A stretch of DNA of 64,000 bases from Cichorium intybus (GCA_023525715.1 CM042012.1:35226151-35290150), one strand, 5' to 3'. Numbered from the stretch's first letter, positions 26,823 to 40,171 are shown. Translations and numbers: made by a program. Notes: generated from the letters alone by a model not told the origin.

Positions 26823-29350
26823 TGTAACACCTCATTTTTCGCGTTAGCGATTATAAATATTTCTAATTATTTAGTATCGTATTTTAAAAGAAAAAGATTC
26901 TAAAATTTTATTATCGTTCTTAATGTGGAGGGTGGAAATTGTCATTAAACAAAACTTGTTATATGAGATTATTGGATTTTGGGTATAATGAATTTAATGG
27001 GACATTCTTGAGGGATCATTCTTGTCAATTAGTCATATTACATTAGAAACTGAATATTGGGTCAAATGAAGCTACAGGAGTTCTTGCAAGCAAAATTGTA
27101 TACGCATCCTAAATCCTAGCCAAAACTTTCCTTTCTTGTCTTTCTTTTTCTTTCTCGTTCTTACTAATCTTCCATCGGTTCTCTGTTCTTGCTACCGGGA
27201 AACCATGGATGCTGCTGCCCCTGGTTGTTGCTGCTATCGTGAACCATCATATATCTCCCTCTCATCTCGTTCCTTTGTCAAGCCGTGGAGTTGTGTTGTT
27301 GCCCAAACCGTGAGCGTTGTAGAACCTTGCAATCGTGAGTGAAGGAAGGCTCTAAGGAGAGAGGTTAGATCAAGTGTTGGTGGAGCTTGTCAAGTTGAAG
27401 TAGAAGCCTTGAAGGTGAGAGGAGAAAAGAGAGAAGAAAAAAAAAGAGAAGAAAGGGAAGAAGAATAAGAATAAGAATTCAAGTAAGTTTTTCAGATTTT
27501 TGGATTTTTCTGAATTGTTCGGACGATCCACGGAGTGTGAACCGTTGGATCACTCTGAAATTTGGACTTAAGATTACAGACATGAATATTCAATGTTTGA
27601 CCGTTCATTTTAGTGAGATTATATCTAGAACTCGATTTATAACCCCTCGATTGAAACCATGATTTTTTTTAGAAACTTCACTGTTTTGTTTAAGTTGTAT
27701 AAAATCATAAGGGAATATTTTGAAGCTGAAACCAGTTCCCAGAGTTGCATAATTGAGTTGGTTACATTCCTTTAGTGTTAACGGGAGCCTGGAAATAGCT
27801 TTAGCTAGGGTGAAACGGGATATTTTCACTGAAGGTGCAGAACCATGACTAGTTAAGTATTCTGACTTAACAAATTCATAAATAAATGTACAAACATGTT
27901 TTGGGGGCAAGACCAATGGGAAAAGTTTGGTTTGTTTGTGTGGTTTATTCACACCAAAAACCAGAACCTAACCCCTTGTTTGTTTTGTGTTTTGGTTATG
28001 TCTTTAAAGGGTGGTCTAATGGGTGGACTGATATAATCAGTCAAGTTCGGGGATTTTTCATTTGTTATTGGAGAATGATTTTGGTCTGAGGTTAGGCCCT
28101 GTGACCTTGTCCTTGGGTCTAATCTACCCTTGATTTTTATTGGATTTTATTTTCAATTCCTCCTTGGTTTAATATTACAAATCCTGTCGTGGGTCTAAAA
28201 ATCAGCTTTGCTGTCAAGTAATATTTTGTGGTTTTTGGTTTTGGTTGCGGCAAAGAGTTCGTAGCAGGTGTTTGGTCCTATATATGCTTATTAAGATCAT
28301 TAATAACCTCAATGACATATTTATAAAGTAAAGGGAGGGTATAGACACTGTACGTGTCGGGTATCGGGAAAATACATGTATACTTATATAATTATAAGTA
28401 ATCATTGTAAACGTTAATTCGTTCTAAGCAGTACCACGTGGAATGTAGGTTCGGGGAAGAAGGAGAATTCTTGAGTATCACGTGCTTGTGTGTGCAACCT
28501 ACTTCTACTTATCAGGTGAGTTTCTCACTACATTGTATAGACGTTATATGTGCTTTACCGAATTTTGTGTGCTTGTAAGATGTTTGTGGATAGTACCAGG
28601 TTGTGTGTATTTTATTAATATTATACATTCCTGTTGTAGTTGTACATGTTAGGATATAGTGTGTGGCTAGTACTAGAAGTGTCTAGGTCTAGTATGTAGA
28701 TAGTACGGGCTCGACGAACTGAGCAATATAGGGTGGCTCGACGTACTGAGCAATATAGAAATATCCGCAAGATGCACTGAGCAGATACGCATGACTCGAC
28801 GTACAGAGTATGCGCGGCTCTGAGTGTTGAGCAGAGGTGTTAGACTTACTGAGCAGATACGTATGACCCAACGTACAGGGTATACGCGGCTCTGACTGAG
28901 CAGATACGCATGGCTCGACGTACCGAGTATGCGCGGCTCAAATGCTGAGTAGAAGACTATAGTTCGGTGTACTGAGTATAGCAGGTTATGCGTGATAAAT
29001 GGTAGTATTTTTCCTGTAGGGGTTAAGTATGTATGATTGATATACTATGTAGATGTTGGAACTCACTAAGCCGTGTGCTTATCCTTTTCCTATTAAATTA
29101 CCATTTCAGGTTATACAGGTGAAATTGACGATCGGACATGACGGGTACACACTGATGCAGCTTCTTTCGAAAATTTATATTGAGTTGACTTTGCCTTGTT
29201 GGCTTCCGCTGCTGGACCAATTTGGTATTAAATGTTTTGTTTCTAAATGATTAAGGATTTTGAGATGTGAATGTTTTTAAAATATAAGGTGATTTTACTG
29301 AAATTGTTTTATTATTTATTTTAAATTGGTTTAAAAACTGGGACGTTACC
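26823..29350 (+). repeat. 5' LTR of the RWP-RK element, 2528 bp
   Basis: Starts TGTAACACCTC and ends GGGACGTTACC, with CC in place of the terminal CA found in the 3' LTR. The short open frames within it (for example near 27136-27342) recur in the 3' LTR and show no domain. Confidence 0.93.
28705..28985 (+). repeat. Degenerate tandem repeat in the 5' LTR
   Basis: Variants of ACTGAGCAGATACGCATG plus CTCGACGTACNGAGTATG repeat several times at irregular spacing. The same block is at 34092-34372 in the 3' LTR. Confidence 0.8.
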
Positions 29351-29353
29351 AGT

Positions 29354-29370
29354 TGGTATCAGAGCTATAG
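29354..29370 (+). promoter_or_regulatory. Primer-binding site of the RWP-RK element
   Basis: TGGTATCAGAGCTATAG starts three bases after the 5' LTR; complementary to initiator tRNA-Met. Confidence 0.9.
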
Positions 29371-30133
29371 TTTGAGAGAATCAAACTCACTTGGTGGGTT
29401 TTGATCTCAAGCTTGAGACTCAAAAGTTTTTTTTTAAAGGTATTTTTACAATAAATTAAAAGTTGTTTTTCGAGTAAGAGGTTAAACGAACATTGTTTCG
29501 AAGACGCAGTGTGTACCGTCAGCCGACGTCAGTGGGGAAAAGGGTTAAGTGCTTAGTCTTTGTTGATGTTTATGTAATATATGATATATGTGTGCCTGAA
29601 TGCCTACTAGAAAATCACATATTGGTGTACAGATTATTTGTTGCCTGTTGTTGTGAACAAATGCTGGTGTTGATAGGTTGTTCAAGGAATGTCACTAAGG
29701 TGTATGCAGTAGGGACTAAATTGTCCTAAAATGTTTGAGTTGACCCTATTTTATGTTCCTTGTTTGGTGGTATTCGTAGGGTAAGCCCTTTTATTTGAAA
29801 GATTTTCTAATTCAATAATTGTATACAACTATGTTTGTGAAACAACTTGGGGTATATGTTTTAAAAATTATCAGTGAGAAGTGAATTGGGGACTTCTGGA
29901 CAAGTCCTGGAATGGACGTGGATAGGTGTGGAAGGTAGTAGTAGAGCTCCTACTATTGAAAGCACAGGATTCACGTTCGAATCGGGAGTTGGTCATGAGG
30001 AATCCAATTAGCTGAGGGTGTGGGTAGTTATGAAAATAATAATAATAAATAAAAGTAGTAACACATCGATATATGTTAACCATTACTATAACTTTATATT
30101 AATACATTAAGAAACGTTTATAGAACTACTAAC
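29371..30133. other. Leader of the RWP-RK element; no gene
   Basis: No gag is recognisable. A box-B-like GTTCGAATC at about 29974-29982 within an RNA-like context (29930-29990) may be a SINE relic; weak. Confidence 0.4.
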
Positions 30134-31761
30134 CTAAACTGAAGAATCAGAAGGAAGCGAGAAAAGATCTTCTACCCTCCACTCTTTGTCATCATTAGGT
30201 TGACTTGTACCTTCTTGAGGATTTGGAAGGGGTATGTTTTCAGTCATTGGAGGAGGAACTCCAAGGTGTGGGGTCTCGATAGGGTTGGAACCCATAACCC
30301 CATGATTATGGGCTAAATGTTGACTCATTTGGGGCGTGTGTATGTAGGGCAGTGATGAGGAAGGGTTCCAATTCGGAACCAGTTGGGGATAGCTATAAGA
30401 AGGAGGAAACCAGGCTAGGTCACCTACAAAGCCTCCAAAATTCGCCTCACTCGTAGGCTCGAGTAAACCAGGGTTAATACTACTCATACCAGAATTAGAT
30501 GGCAGAGATTGGTGCTGTGTATGAGTTCTTGATGAAGTTTCCCCCTTTTCCTGAATTTTTCTTTTCCTAAATACAACCTTATGAGCAGCTTGTATCAGTT
30601 TCTTTGTGCCGTCTGTTAGACCCGATTGTGATCCTTCAATTATTGCTTCTTTCTCCCTTTTTAGGTTGGGTATTAAATCTTTCGATAATCCTGCTGCTCC
30701 GCTAAACTCGTTACCAAATTCCTGTGACACAAATAAATTTAGTAATTACAATTTTATGATATAAAGGAATTAAAAACAAAAATGTAATTCTTTACCTCAA
30801 CACGATCAATAAGAGTTTGCAGACTCTTAAGTTGTCGTTGGGGCCAATGTTCGATACCTAAATCTCTACAGCGTTTTTTTAACTGTGTCGATCCAATGTT
30901 GAGTTCTTTCGCAGCTTCCTCAATTGGTTTATTAAAGTGTTCAGCTATTATTTCTCTACTTAATGAGTGTCTGAAACCTCTTCTAGTGCCAGCTACTGTG
31001 GTTGTCGGAATCGGAAGATTGAGTTCAAATGTGCTATTAATATTTGGGATCATTTGAACATGATCCTGATTTTCTGAACCAAATATGGACATTGATTCAT
31101 TAAAATCGGTAGCTATCGGTGGTAATTGTACGTTTTCAATCATGGACTCAGGATTTTGAAATCCTTCTAAGTTCCTCTGAATCACCTGAAGGTGATTTTG
31201 ATATTGAAAACCAACCCCAAGTTCGGGATTCATTTCAATATTGATGTTATGAGTTGTTTGTAATTGACTTTCATTCTGAATGTCAGTCATGAATTCTTGA
31301 TTCATGGGGATGATCTCACTACTCGTTGAGGGTACGTCGATGAATGGATTGTAGCCAGATAGATCATCCACAGATGGCTCTACGAATAACAAATGTCAGA
31401 TGATAAAACAAAATCGAACATTCATAGAAGCAATCATTTAAAGAATTTAACCTGGTAGAAGGTATGGAGTCTGATCGAGTGCAAAGTCTAATGATGCATG
31501 CACCAGATCTTCTGAGTTAATGTTCAGCTCGGGAAGAATTTCCGGCTCATCGTGGAGTTGCTCTATTGATAGTATATCTGGAAGACTGTACCATAATTCA
31601 AATCAAACAAAACATAAAAAAGAAATAAAAATAAATAACGGATGTTTAGAATGTTAAAGTTACCCGAACTCCAGTAAAGACGTCTGATTTGAAGTACCCT
31701 CTCCTTGCGGAAAACCAGGTCCAGTGTTCGACAGATCGCCCATTGAAGATTTGTTTTCCAT
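30134..31761 (-). CDS. RWP-RK domain protein, four exons, inside an LTR retrotransposon
   Basis: Exons on the minus strand: 31761-31664, 31585-31452, 31379-30796, 30721-30134. All introns are GT-AG, and phases match across the joins (2, 1, 0). The lengths 98+134+584+588 total 1404 bases, giving 467 residues and a TAG stop with no internal stop. The RWP-RK domain is at residues about 217-272 (IEEAAKELNIGSTQLKKRCR, then DLGIEHWPQRQLKSL); the signature RWPxRK reads HWPQRQ here, so two hallmark basic residues are changed. The family are plant DNA-binding regulators of nitrogen response or germline identity. Residues before it are acidic and rich in N, Q and S; those after are proline-rich. A TATA box lies about 100 bp upstream. 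Start chosen as the first ATG after the TATA box that joins exon 2 in frame. Expression is unknown. Confidence 0.85.
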
Positions 31762-31855
31762 GACTCAGCTTTAAATATGAGTTCGTTTACGAACAAACTA
31801 GTGATAGAAGAGGATGAGACTGAAAATGAATGTGGAAATGAATGATACTACATAC

Positions 31856-31871
31856 ATGTATATATATAACA
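31856..31871 (-). promoter_or_regulatory. TATA box of the antisense RWP-RK gene
   Basis: The minus strand reads GTTATATATATACATG, about 100 bp upstream of the start codon. The leader between is C/T-rich (CATTTCCACATTCATTTTC), typical of a plant 5' UTR. Confidence 0.55.
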
Positions 31872-32194
31872 TCTTGCAGCTGGAACCGAAAGGACACACG
31901 GAACTGAAGGGATACCTCATGTTTTAGTGTCAAAATTCAAACTAACTACAGTAGGTGCGACTATTCACTATCCTGAGTGTCGTTTTATTTTCAAAATTCG
32001 CTTCTTGACTCCGGTGATAACGGGATATTGAAGAGACTTTTTGGAATAAAGGTGTATATAGTGGTGTCGTTTATTGATTACTTTAATATACAGACTGATG
32101 TAGGCTGTTGATTATTAGTGATGTGATATCATATAAAACAAGTAAAGTTGTTACCTATTGTCTTGGTGTTGAATTTCGGGGACGAAATTCTTAT

Positions 32195-32208
32195 AAGTGG
32201 GGGAGAGT
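32195..32208 (+). promoter_or_regulatory. Polypurine tract of the RWP-RK element
   Basis: AAGTGGGGGAGAGT directly abuts the TGTAACAC start of the 3' LTR. Confidence 0.85.
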
Positions 32209-34737
32209 TGTAACACCTCATTTTTCGTGTTAGCGATTATAAATATTTCTAATTATTTAGTATCGTATTTTAAAAGAAAAGGATTCTAAAATTTTATTAT
32301 CGTTCTTAATGTGGAGGGTGGAAATTGTCATTAAACAAAACTTGTTATATGAGATTATTGGATTTTGGGTATAATGAATTTAATGGGACATTCTTGAGGG
32401 ATCATTCTTGTCAATTAGTCATATTACATTAGAAACTGAATATTGGGTCAAATGAAGCTACGGGAGTTCTTGCAAGCAAAATTGTATACGCATCCTAAAT
32501 CCTAGCCAAAACTTTCCTTTCTTGTCTTTCTTTTTCTTTCTCGTTCTTACTAATCTTCCCTCGGTTCTCTGTTCTTGCTACCGGGAAACCATGGATGCTG
32601 CTGCCCCTGGTTGTTGCTGCTATCGTGAACCATCATATATCTCCCTCTCATCTCGTTCCTTTGTCAAGCCGTGAAGTTGTGTTGTTGCCCAAACCGTGAG
32701 CGTTGTAGAACCTTGCAATCGTGAGTGAAGGAAGGCTCTAAGGAGAGAGGTTAGATCAAGTGTTGGTGGAGCTTGTCAAGTTGAAGTAGAAGCCTTGAAG
32801 ATGAGAGGAGAAAAGAGAGAAGAAAAAAAAAGAGAAGAAAGGGAAGAAGAAGAAGAATAAGAATTCAAGTAAGTTTTTCAGATTTTTGGATTTTTCTGAA
32901 TTGTTCGGACGATCCACGGAGTGTGAACCGTTGGATCACTCTGAAATTTGGACTGAAGATTACAGACATGAATATTCAATGTTTGACCGTTCATTTTAGT
33001 GAGATTATATCTAGAACTCGATTTATAACCCATCGATTGAAACCATGATTTTTGTTGAGAAACTTCACTGTTTTGTTTAAGTTGTATAAAATCATAAGGG
33101 AATATTTTGAAGCTGAAACCAGTTCCCAGAGTTTCATAATTGAGTTGGTTACATTCCTTTAGTGTTAACGGAAGCCTGGAAATAGCTTTAGCTAGGGTGA
33201 AACGGGATATTTTCACTGAAGGTGCAGAACCATGACTAGTTAAGTATTCTGACTTAATAAATTCATAAATAAATGTACAAACATGTTTTGGGGGCAAGAC
33301 CAATGGGAAAAGTTTGGTTTGTTTGTGTGATTTATTCACACCAAAAACCAGAACCTAACCCCTTGTTTGTTTTGTGTTTTGGTTATGTCTTTAAAGGGTG
33401 GTCTAATGGGTGGACTGATATAATCAGTCAAGTTCGGGGATTTTTCATTTGTTATTGGAGAATGATTTTGGTCTGAGGTCAGGCCCTGTGACCTTGTCCT
33501 TGGGTCTAATCTACCCTTGATTTTTATTGGATTTTATTTTCAATTCCTCCTTGGTTTAATATTACAAATCCTGTCGTGGGTCTAAAAATCAGCTTTGCTG
33601 TCAAGTAATATTTTGTGGTTTTTGGTTTTGGTTGCGGCAAAGAGTTCGTAGCAGGTGTTTGGTCCTATATATGCTTATTAAGATCATTAATAACCTCAAT
33701 GACATATTTATAAAGTAAAGGGAGGGTATGGACACTGTACGTGTCGGGTATCGGGAAAATACATGTATACTTATATAATTATAAGTAATCATTGTAAACG
33801 TTAATTCGTTCTAAGCAGTACCACGTGGAATGTAGGTTCGGGGAAGAAGGAGAATTCTTGAGTATCACGTGCTTGTGTGTGCAACCTACTTCTACTTATC
33901 AGGTGAGTTTCTCACTACATTGTATAGACGTTATATGTGCTTTACCGAATTTTGTGTGCTTGTAAGATGTTTGTGGATAGTACCAGGTTGTGTGTATTTT
34001 ATTAATATTATACATTCCTGTTGTAGTTGTACATGTTGGGATATAGTGTGTGGCTAGTACTAGAAGTGTCTAGGTCTAGTATGTAGATAGTACGGGCTCG
34101 ACGAACTGAGCAATATAGGGTGGCTCGACGTACTGAGCAATATAGAAATATCCGCAAGATGCACTGAGCAGATACGCATGACTCGACGTACAGAGTATGC
34201 GCGGCTCTGAGTGTTGAGCAGAGGTGTTAGACTTACTGAGCAGATACGTATGACCCAACGTACAGGGTATACGCGGCTCTGACTGAGCAGATACGCATGG
34301 CTCGACGTACCGAGTATGCGCGGCTCAAATGCTGAGTAGAAGACTATAGTTCGGTGTACTGAGTATAGCAGGTTATGCGTGATAAATGGTAGTATTTTTC
34401 CTGTAGGGGTTAAGTATGTATGATTGATATACTATGTAGATGTTGGAACTCACTAAGCCGTGTGCTTATCCTTTTCCTATTAAATTACCATTTCAGGTTA
34501 TACAGGTGAAATTGACGATCGGACATGACGGGTACACACTGATGCAGCTTCTTTCGAAAATTTATATTGAGTTGACTTTGCCTTGTTGGCTTCCGCTGCT
34601 GGACCAATTTGGTATTAAATGTTTTGTTTCTAAATGATTAAGGATTTTGAGATGTGAATGTTTTTAAAATATAAGGTGATTTTACTGAAATTGTTTTATT
34701 ATTTATTTTAAATTGGTTTAAAAACTGGGACGTTACA
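32209..34737 (+). repeat. 3' LTR of the RWP-RK element, 2529 bp
   Basis: Starts TGTAACACCTC, ends GGGACGTTACA, followed by TSD CAATC. The tandem block is at 34092-34372. Confidence 0.93.
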
Positions 34738-34742
34738 CAATC

Positions 34743-37050
34743 GCCGATTGACCTCTCTTCCTTCTGATACTATACTTTTCGGGGTTTGAAGTATGGGGCT
34801 TCACCAACTTGTATCGATATATTCTCTATCTGTAAGTTTTTTGCATCTTTTGTTGATATTAACAATTAAGGTATAGTAATTGCATATTAAATTAGGTTGT
34901 GTGGTTGAAGAAATTAAAGCCTGGTTCTAAAACAATGTTGCTGAAATTAGTTTACTATATTGTTGGAAGTTGACAACATAAATTTTATATCAATGGATTT
35001 TGGTGAGGATTTCTATTTCCGATAGTTTCATATTTTTCTTGACGTCTTCTTGCTTTTTCTCACATTTTACTATATTGTTGGAGGTGTATGATTCTGATGA
35101 TTCTCAAGATGACTCAGTTGTCGAATTTGATAGATCTATACATGTCGGAGCATAAATGAACACGGTGGAACGGGATATACTTGAATATTAGCATCAACCG
35201 AAGAATATGGCTTGAACCGGTAAGCATCTGCTTATGAACTTTTGTTTACTTTTGATTTCTCATCTCTGTTTCTTTTTTAATTTCCTAGGTTTAATTTTTT
35301 TTTTTTCCTTTTCCATCAAGTTTGATATGAGATTGGGTTCCCGTGCTTTCTCAAATCTCTTCATGTTTACTTGCCTTTGATTCAACTCCCCATAAGTGAA
35401 TATTAGGTTTCATTTTGCAGTTTCATGTGATATCTAAAGAATTCTTTAAACTTTTCTCTATTTTATTTTGTCTGTATGTTTTGATGCACCGATCTATTGG
35501 ATATATATGAAGCCAGTTTTTAGTATAACATAGTGCACACTAAGTATATGATAAAATGCTTTGTTCTTTTGACAGGTCAAGGAGTCACTTTCCTATGTTT
35601 TTTTTTTTTCATTTTCTTTTATTACATCAGTTTCTGCAAGAGATTTTAAATAATTTCCTTTTATGTGTTTGTTAAACTGCTTAAATTATTTACTTTTAGG
35701 TGTTTTTTAAGTCCTAGGTGAGAATCTGAACATTTTTTATCCATTAAATGACCATAATAACCCTGCCGTAGTGTTAGCAGAGGCCACACTTCTAATATTT
35801 TAACCTTGTTATAATATTCTTCGTTGGTTCTCTATTAGTTGACCGACTTTGACTTAAATGTAAAATAATTTACTTTTGATTGTAAACCAGGCAAATAAAA
35901 GGAAAAACACTTTTACTTTAACCCTGTTATCGATTTACCCATTTAAGTATTTCCTCCTGTACTTTCTTTGACCCCTTGGAGAAAACATATTTCTCAAATA
36001 GTTGAGTGGCTAAATTTGAAATCTTTACACATATGATTTTAGCTTTAAAATATAAGATAGTTCATGTATATTAGTAATTACAACCTATGCAATCGAAGAT
36101 GAACTACTTTAACCAAAATTAATTATATTTTAAAGCTAAAAATCACATGAAAATTTACCCTTATTTTAAGACCAGCAACAGTTTCAAAAGGCTGTACAAG
36201 GTTGTTTAAAATAAGATTAAATTTACTTTTATTTCTGTGATTTTAGCTTTAAAATACTCCTGACTTGTCCCATTTGTCAATGGCCTTGTTATTACGGTTA
36301 ATCTTTAAAATATAGGATTGTTGATTGTTTAGTAATGCCCAATTTTTAACATTCAGACAAGAGTATTTTAAAGCTAAACTGTTTTGTATAGTAAAATTAG
36401 TGATTTTTAAAATTTTATTATAATATAATTTTAAAAGTAATATTATTTTACTTAAACTTCCTACCATGTTATTTATTTCTCTTTATTCTGCAATTTTCAT
36501 TTAATTATGTTTTCATTCAATCTTTGAATATGCTATTGTGTTTGTTTTTGATCTTAGATGAGACACCATAGTGCAGAAATTGATGATGTTTCCTGGTTGG
36601 AGCGATGGGTATGGTTCGTGTATTTGTAGTACTGCATATTTGAGTACAATTATTGCTGAAATTCAAATGGTTTTTGGTTGTGTTTAGATGTAATTTCATG
36701 GTTTCAATAATGGTAGGTTCGTAATTTTTGAGATAGGTAACAACAAATTCATTACAATAGTTTATGGTCTCCGAGATATTCTTTATTTAGAATGGTTAAT
36801 AGGTTTTAGTTGCTTGGTCATAAAGGAATTTTTAGTTTGTTTGAATACAGAAGTGTAAAGAAAATCTCATAAAATTGTATGGTTGGAAGAAAATATTATT
36901 GGTCAGTAATGTTAAATTCATGAAGTTGGGTACCATTTTATGAAGATTCACTGTTCTTTGTAACGATAAATAATAGAATTTGATCAAAATACATTTTCCT
37001 TTAAAATAATCTATAATTATTTTTATTATATAATAATTTTTAATTTTCCA
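34743..37050. other. Right-hand interior of the probable Helitron; no gene recognised
   Basis: Contains two inverted-repeat pairs built on one word: GATTTTAGCTTTAAAATA at 36035-36053 with its complement at 36125-36144, and again at about 36239-36258 with its complement at 36362-36378. No long open frame. Confidence 0.5.
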
Positions 37051-37076
37051 ACCGTGTAACACTGGTTAATAACCTA

Positions 37077-37683
<607 letters not shown>

Positions 37684-37705
37684 ACGTACGTACGTACGTA
37701 CGTAC

Positions 37706-37799
<94 letters not shown>
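37684..37799. repeat. (ACGT)n(AT)n compound microsatellite
   Basis: Six ACGT units, then about 94 bases of AT. The ACGT block differs from AT only by alternate-base substitutions and may have arisen from it. Confidence 0.9.
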
Positions 37800-37802
<3 letters not shown>

Positions 37803-37813
37803 AAATACTAATT

Positions 37814-38313
37814 GGGTTATTGACTTGAGAATGTAACTTACTTTTCTAAATGTTCACATTTAGGTAGCAATATTTTTTTTGTTCACATGTATCCATTTAA
37901 CTTGTTATATATGTTCAAAAAATGGTAATATGACCGACAGGTGGGGGTTTTGCCGATCATATTTCCATTTTTTGAACAGGTATAACAAGTTAAGTGGGTA
38001 AATGTGAAAAAAAAAACATTGTCACCTAAATGCGAATATTTTGTGCGGGTTGTCTTCCGGTAAAAGCATATTATGAAACGCACAAAATGTTCATATTTAA
38101 GTAACAATGTTTTTTTTGTTCAGATTTTCTCATTTAACTTGTTATACCTTTTCAAAAAATGGTAATATGACCGGGAAAACTCCCACCAGCCGGTCATATT
38201 ACCCTGTTTTGAACATGTATAACAAGTTAAATGGGTAAATGTGAACAAAAAAAACATTGTTACCTAAATGTGAACATTTTGAAAAGTACGTTACCTTCTC
38301 AAGTCATTAATCC
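37814..38313. mobile_element. MULE-type foldback MITE, 500 bp
   Basis: A 9-bp TSD ATACTAATT at 37805-37813 and 38314-38322. The left end is GGGTTATTGACTTGAGAATG and the right end read inward is GGATTAATGACTTGAGAAGG. The inside contains the same arm four times in alternating orientation (TTTAACTTGTTATA and GGTAATATGACC words at about 37890, 37980, 38130 and 38215), so it is a double palindrome able to form two adjacent hairpins. The 9-bp TSD indicates Mutator superfamily. Confidence 0.75.
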
Positions 38314-40077
38314 ATACTAATTATCAGGGGCGGACCCAGAAAAATGGACACGAGGGACACCTTTTTTTTTTCGGCAACTATATAATTCTACTAAATCAAC
38401 TTAGTTAGCATTGTGGTTTTAAATTTCCATTTTGTTTTGAAGTTATGACTATTGTTTTAAAATTTATCAACTCGATTCTTTTATGTTGTTTATTAAAATT
38501 TATATAATCTATATTTTAATAAATTAAACTTGTTACAACAAGATCAATTTAAAAAAAATATTAATACGTTTCAATAAAACAATTTACATTGAAAAATTCT
38601 AAAAAACAATTTGAGAAGTTTATTCGTTCTTACAGAATAAATCATTTAATTTTAAAACTTAGTTTTATGTTTTTACTTTGTTTTGCAAACAACCACGGCC
38701 ACAAAAACATAAAAACCAACACAGAGTTACAATTAACAATTATTAAAAATAATACATTTCTCAAGCCCCAAAATCCTATAATTAATTCATGATTGATCAT
38801 GAACTATTTAAGTCAAAACTAAGAGACAAAAGATAATATTTTAAAAATTAATATTTCTCTCAAAGGGTTAAATATTGTTTATGCCTCTAAAATTTTCGTT
38901 GCCGGTTGCAATTGGCGCTTGCCTCCTGTCATCGTCGGAGAGCCACCGCCGGCCGCCAATACCTATCATTGAGGGTGGGCGAGGCTACTGATAGTTTACC
39001 AAGAGAGGGGAGATCGACTAGCCTACATTGGGCCAAGTCTCGTTAGGCCGTGCTCATGTGGGTGAGGTTGTCGCTGGGCTTGTCCATTATGTTACTAGTT
39101 GCTCCGCATCGGTGCCACATCGTAGGTCAATGGGGCTGTCAAGGCTATTAGGCCGAGGCAACTGAGGGCTATACAAAATGCCCACTTGTTATCCGGTCTG
39201 TATATCATTAAAGTTTCCGTCTTCGATGTTTTCTCGTCTCGATAATTTTATGATTACAACTGAAAATAAAACAAAGGAAAAATAATAATATATTTTACAA
39301 CAGGCGCAAATTGTCCAACCAAATCATACATAATAAACCAAGGGTGATCTTAAATGAACCCCCTCTATGTGTGTGTTGTGTGAGTTGACTCACACACGTG
39401 TCACATCATGGAGGTTTTTTTACCAAGACCCTAAACCAATAACAACAATTGATAATTAAAACAACTAAACCATATAAAAAAAGACAAGAACACACGTGCA
39501 CATCAAGAATATCCTATGAAAAAGGAAACAATGGGAGAGCGAGAGTGGGCAGCTCTAAAATGAAGAGGTAATGTGCTACTAAATATACACTCCATATAAC
39601 CCCTAAATAAAAGTCAAACCGTTTTCAACCAATCATATCTAATTTATTCCGAAAAACAATGCAATATTAACAAATAAAAAGACATTGATTTTACATAAAT
39701 ATGTATTTTTAATGAAATGGTGTGTATATTTAGTTAATGCCCAAAACAAATTATGGTTATCAAATTGTTTCTTTGCCTACATGCTTTGACCAAACAACTC
39801 TCTTTCAAGCATTTATTATCCAACTAACTTGATAAGCTCAAATTCATTAACTAACTCTATAAATAATCCAAATGACTTTTAATTAAATGATTATTTTTTA
39901 ACTAACAAATAAACATATTTATTTATTTATTATGTTTTTCATCAAATAATAATAAATAACTATTATTTAATATTTATTTGAGTCCGTAAATAATAATTTT
40001 ATCAACAAAAATATATATTATTTATTTCATCTCAATTAATTGCTCTTTAGTGTGTGACCCTCAAATGTTCACATAAG

Positions 40078-40171
40078 TACAACATATTATTTGTTATTTA
40101 AACACTATTTCCAACAAAGATGAATACAACATATTATTTGTTATTTAAACACTATTTCCAACAAAGATGAA
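40078..40171 (+). repeat. 47-bp tandem duplication
   Basis: Two essentially identical units starting at 40078 and 40125, beginning TACAACATATTATTTGTTA. Confidence 0.9.

Larger units (their letters stand above)
26823..34737 (+). mobile_element. LTR retrotransposon carrying an antisense RWP-RK gene instead of gag-pol, 7.9 kb
   Basis: LTRs 26823-29350 and 32209-34737; TSD CAATC at 26818-26822 and 34738-34742; primer-binding site at 29354; polypurine tract ending at 32208. The text before the 3' LTR (TTTCGGGGACGAAATTCTTA) is typical of the gypsy chromovirus 3' end, so it probably derives from such an element that lost gag-pol. The 2.86-kb interior contains no retroviral domain; over half of it is a four-exon gene on the minus strand. 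The LTRs differ at roughly 18-20 sites in 2.5 kb, so the insertion is young. It must use proteins supplied by another element. Confidence 0.92.

Noticed and set aside
27605..27952. 115-codon minus-strand frame, repeated at 32878-33339
   Set aside because: It lies in both LTRs of the same element, with different stops in the two copies and no recognisable domain.
29930..29990. tRNA gene suggested by GTTCGAATC
   Set aside because: No acceptor stem pairing or anticodon arm could be drawn; at best a SINE relic.
39377..39396. Perfect palindrome with a TGACTCA core as a regulatory site
   Set aside because: An isolated short palindrome in intergenic DNA with no gene nearby; no basis for a regulatory call.
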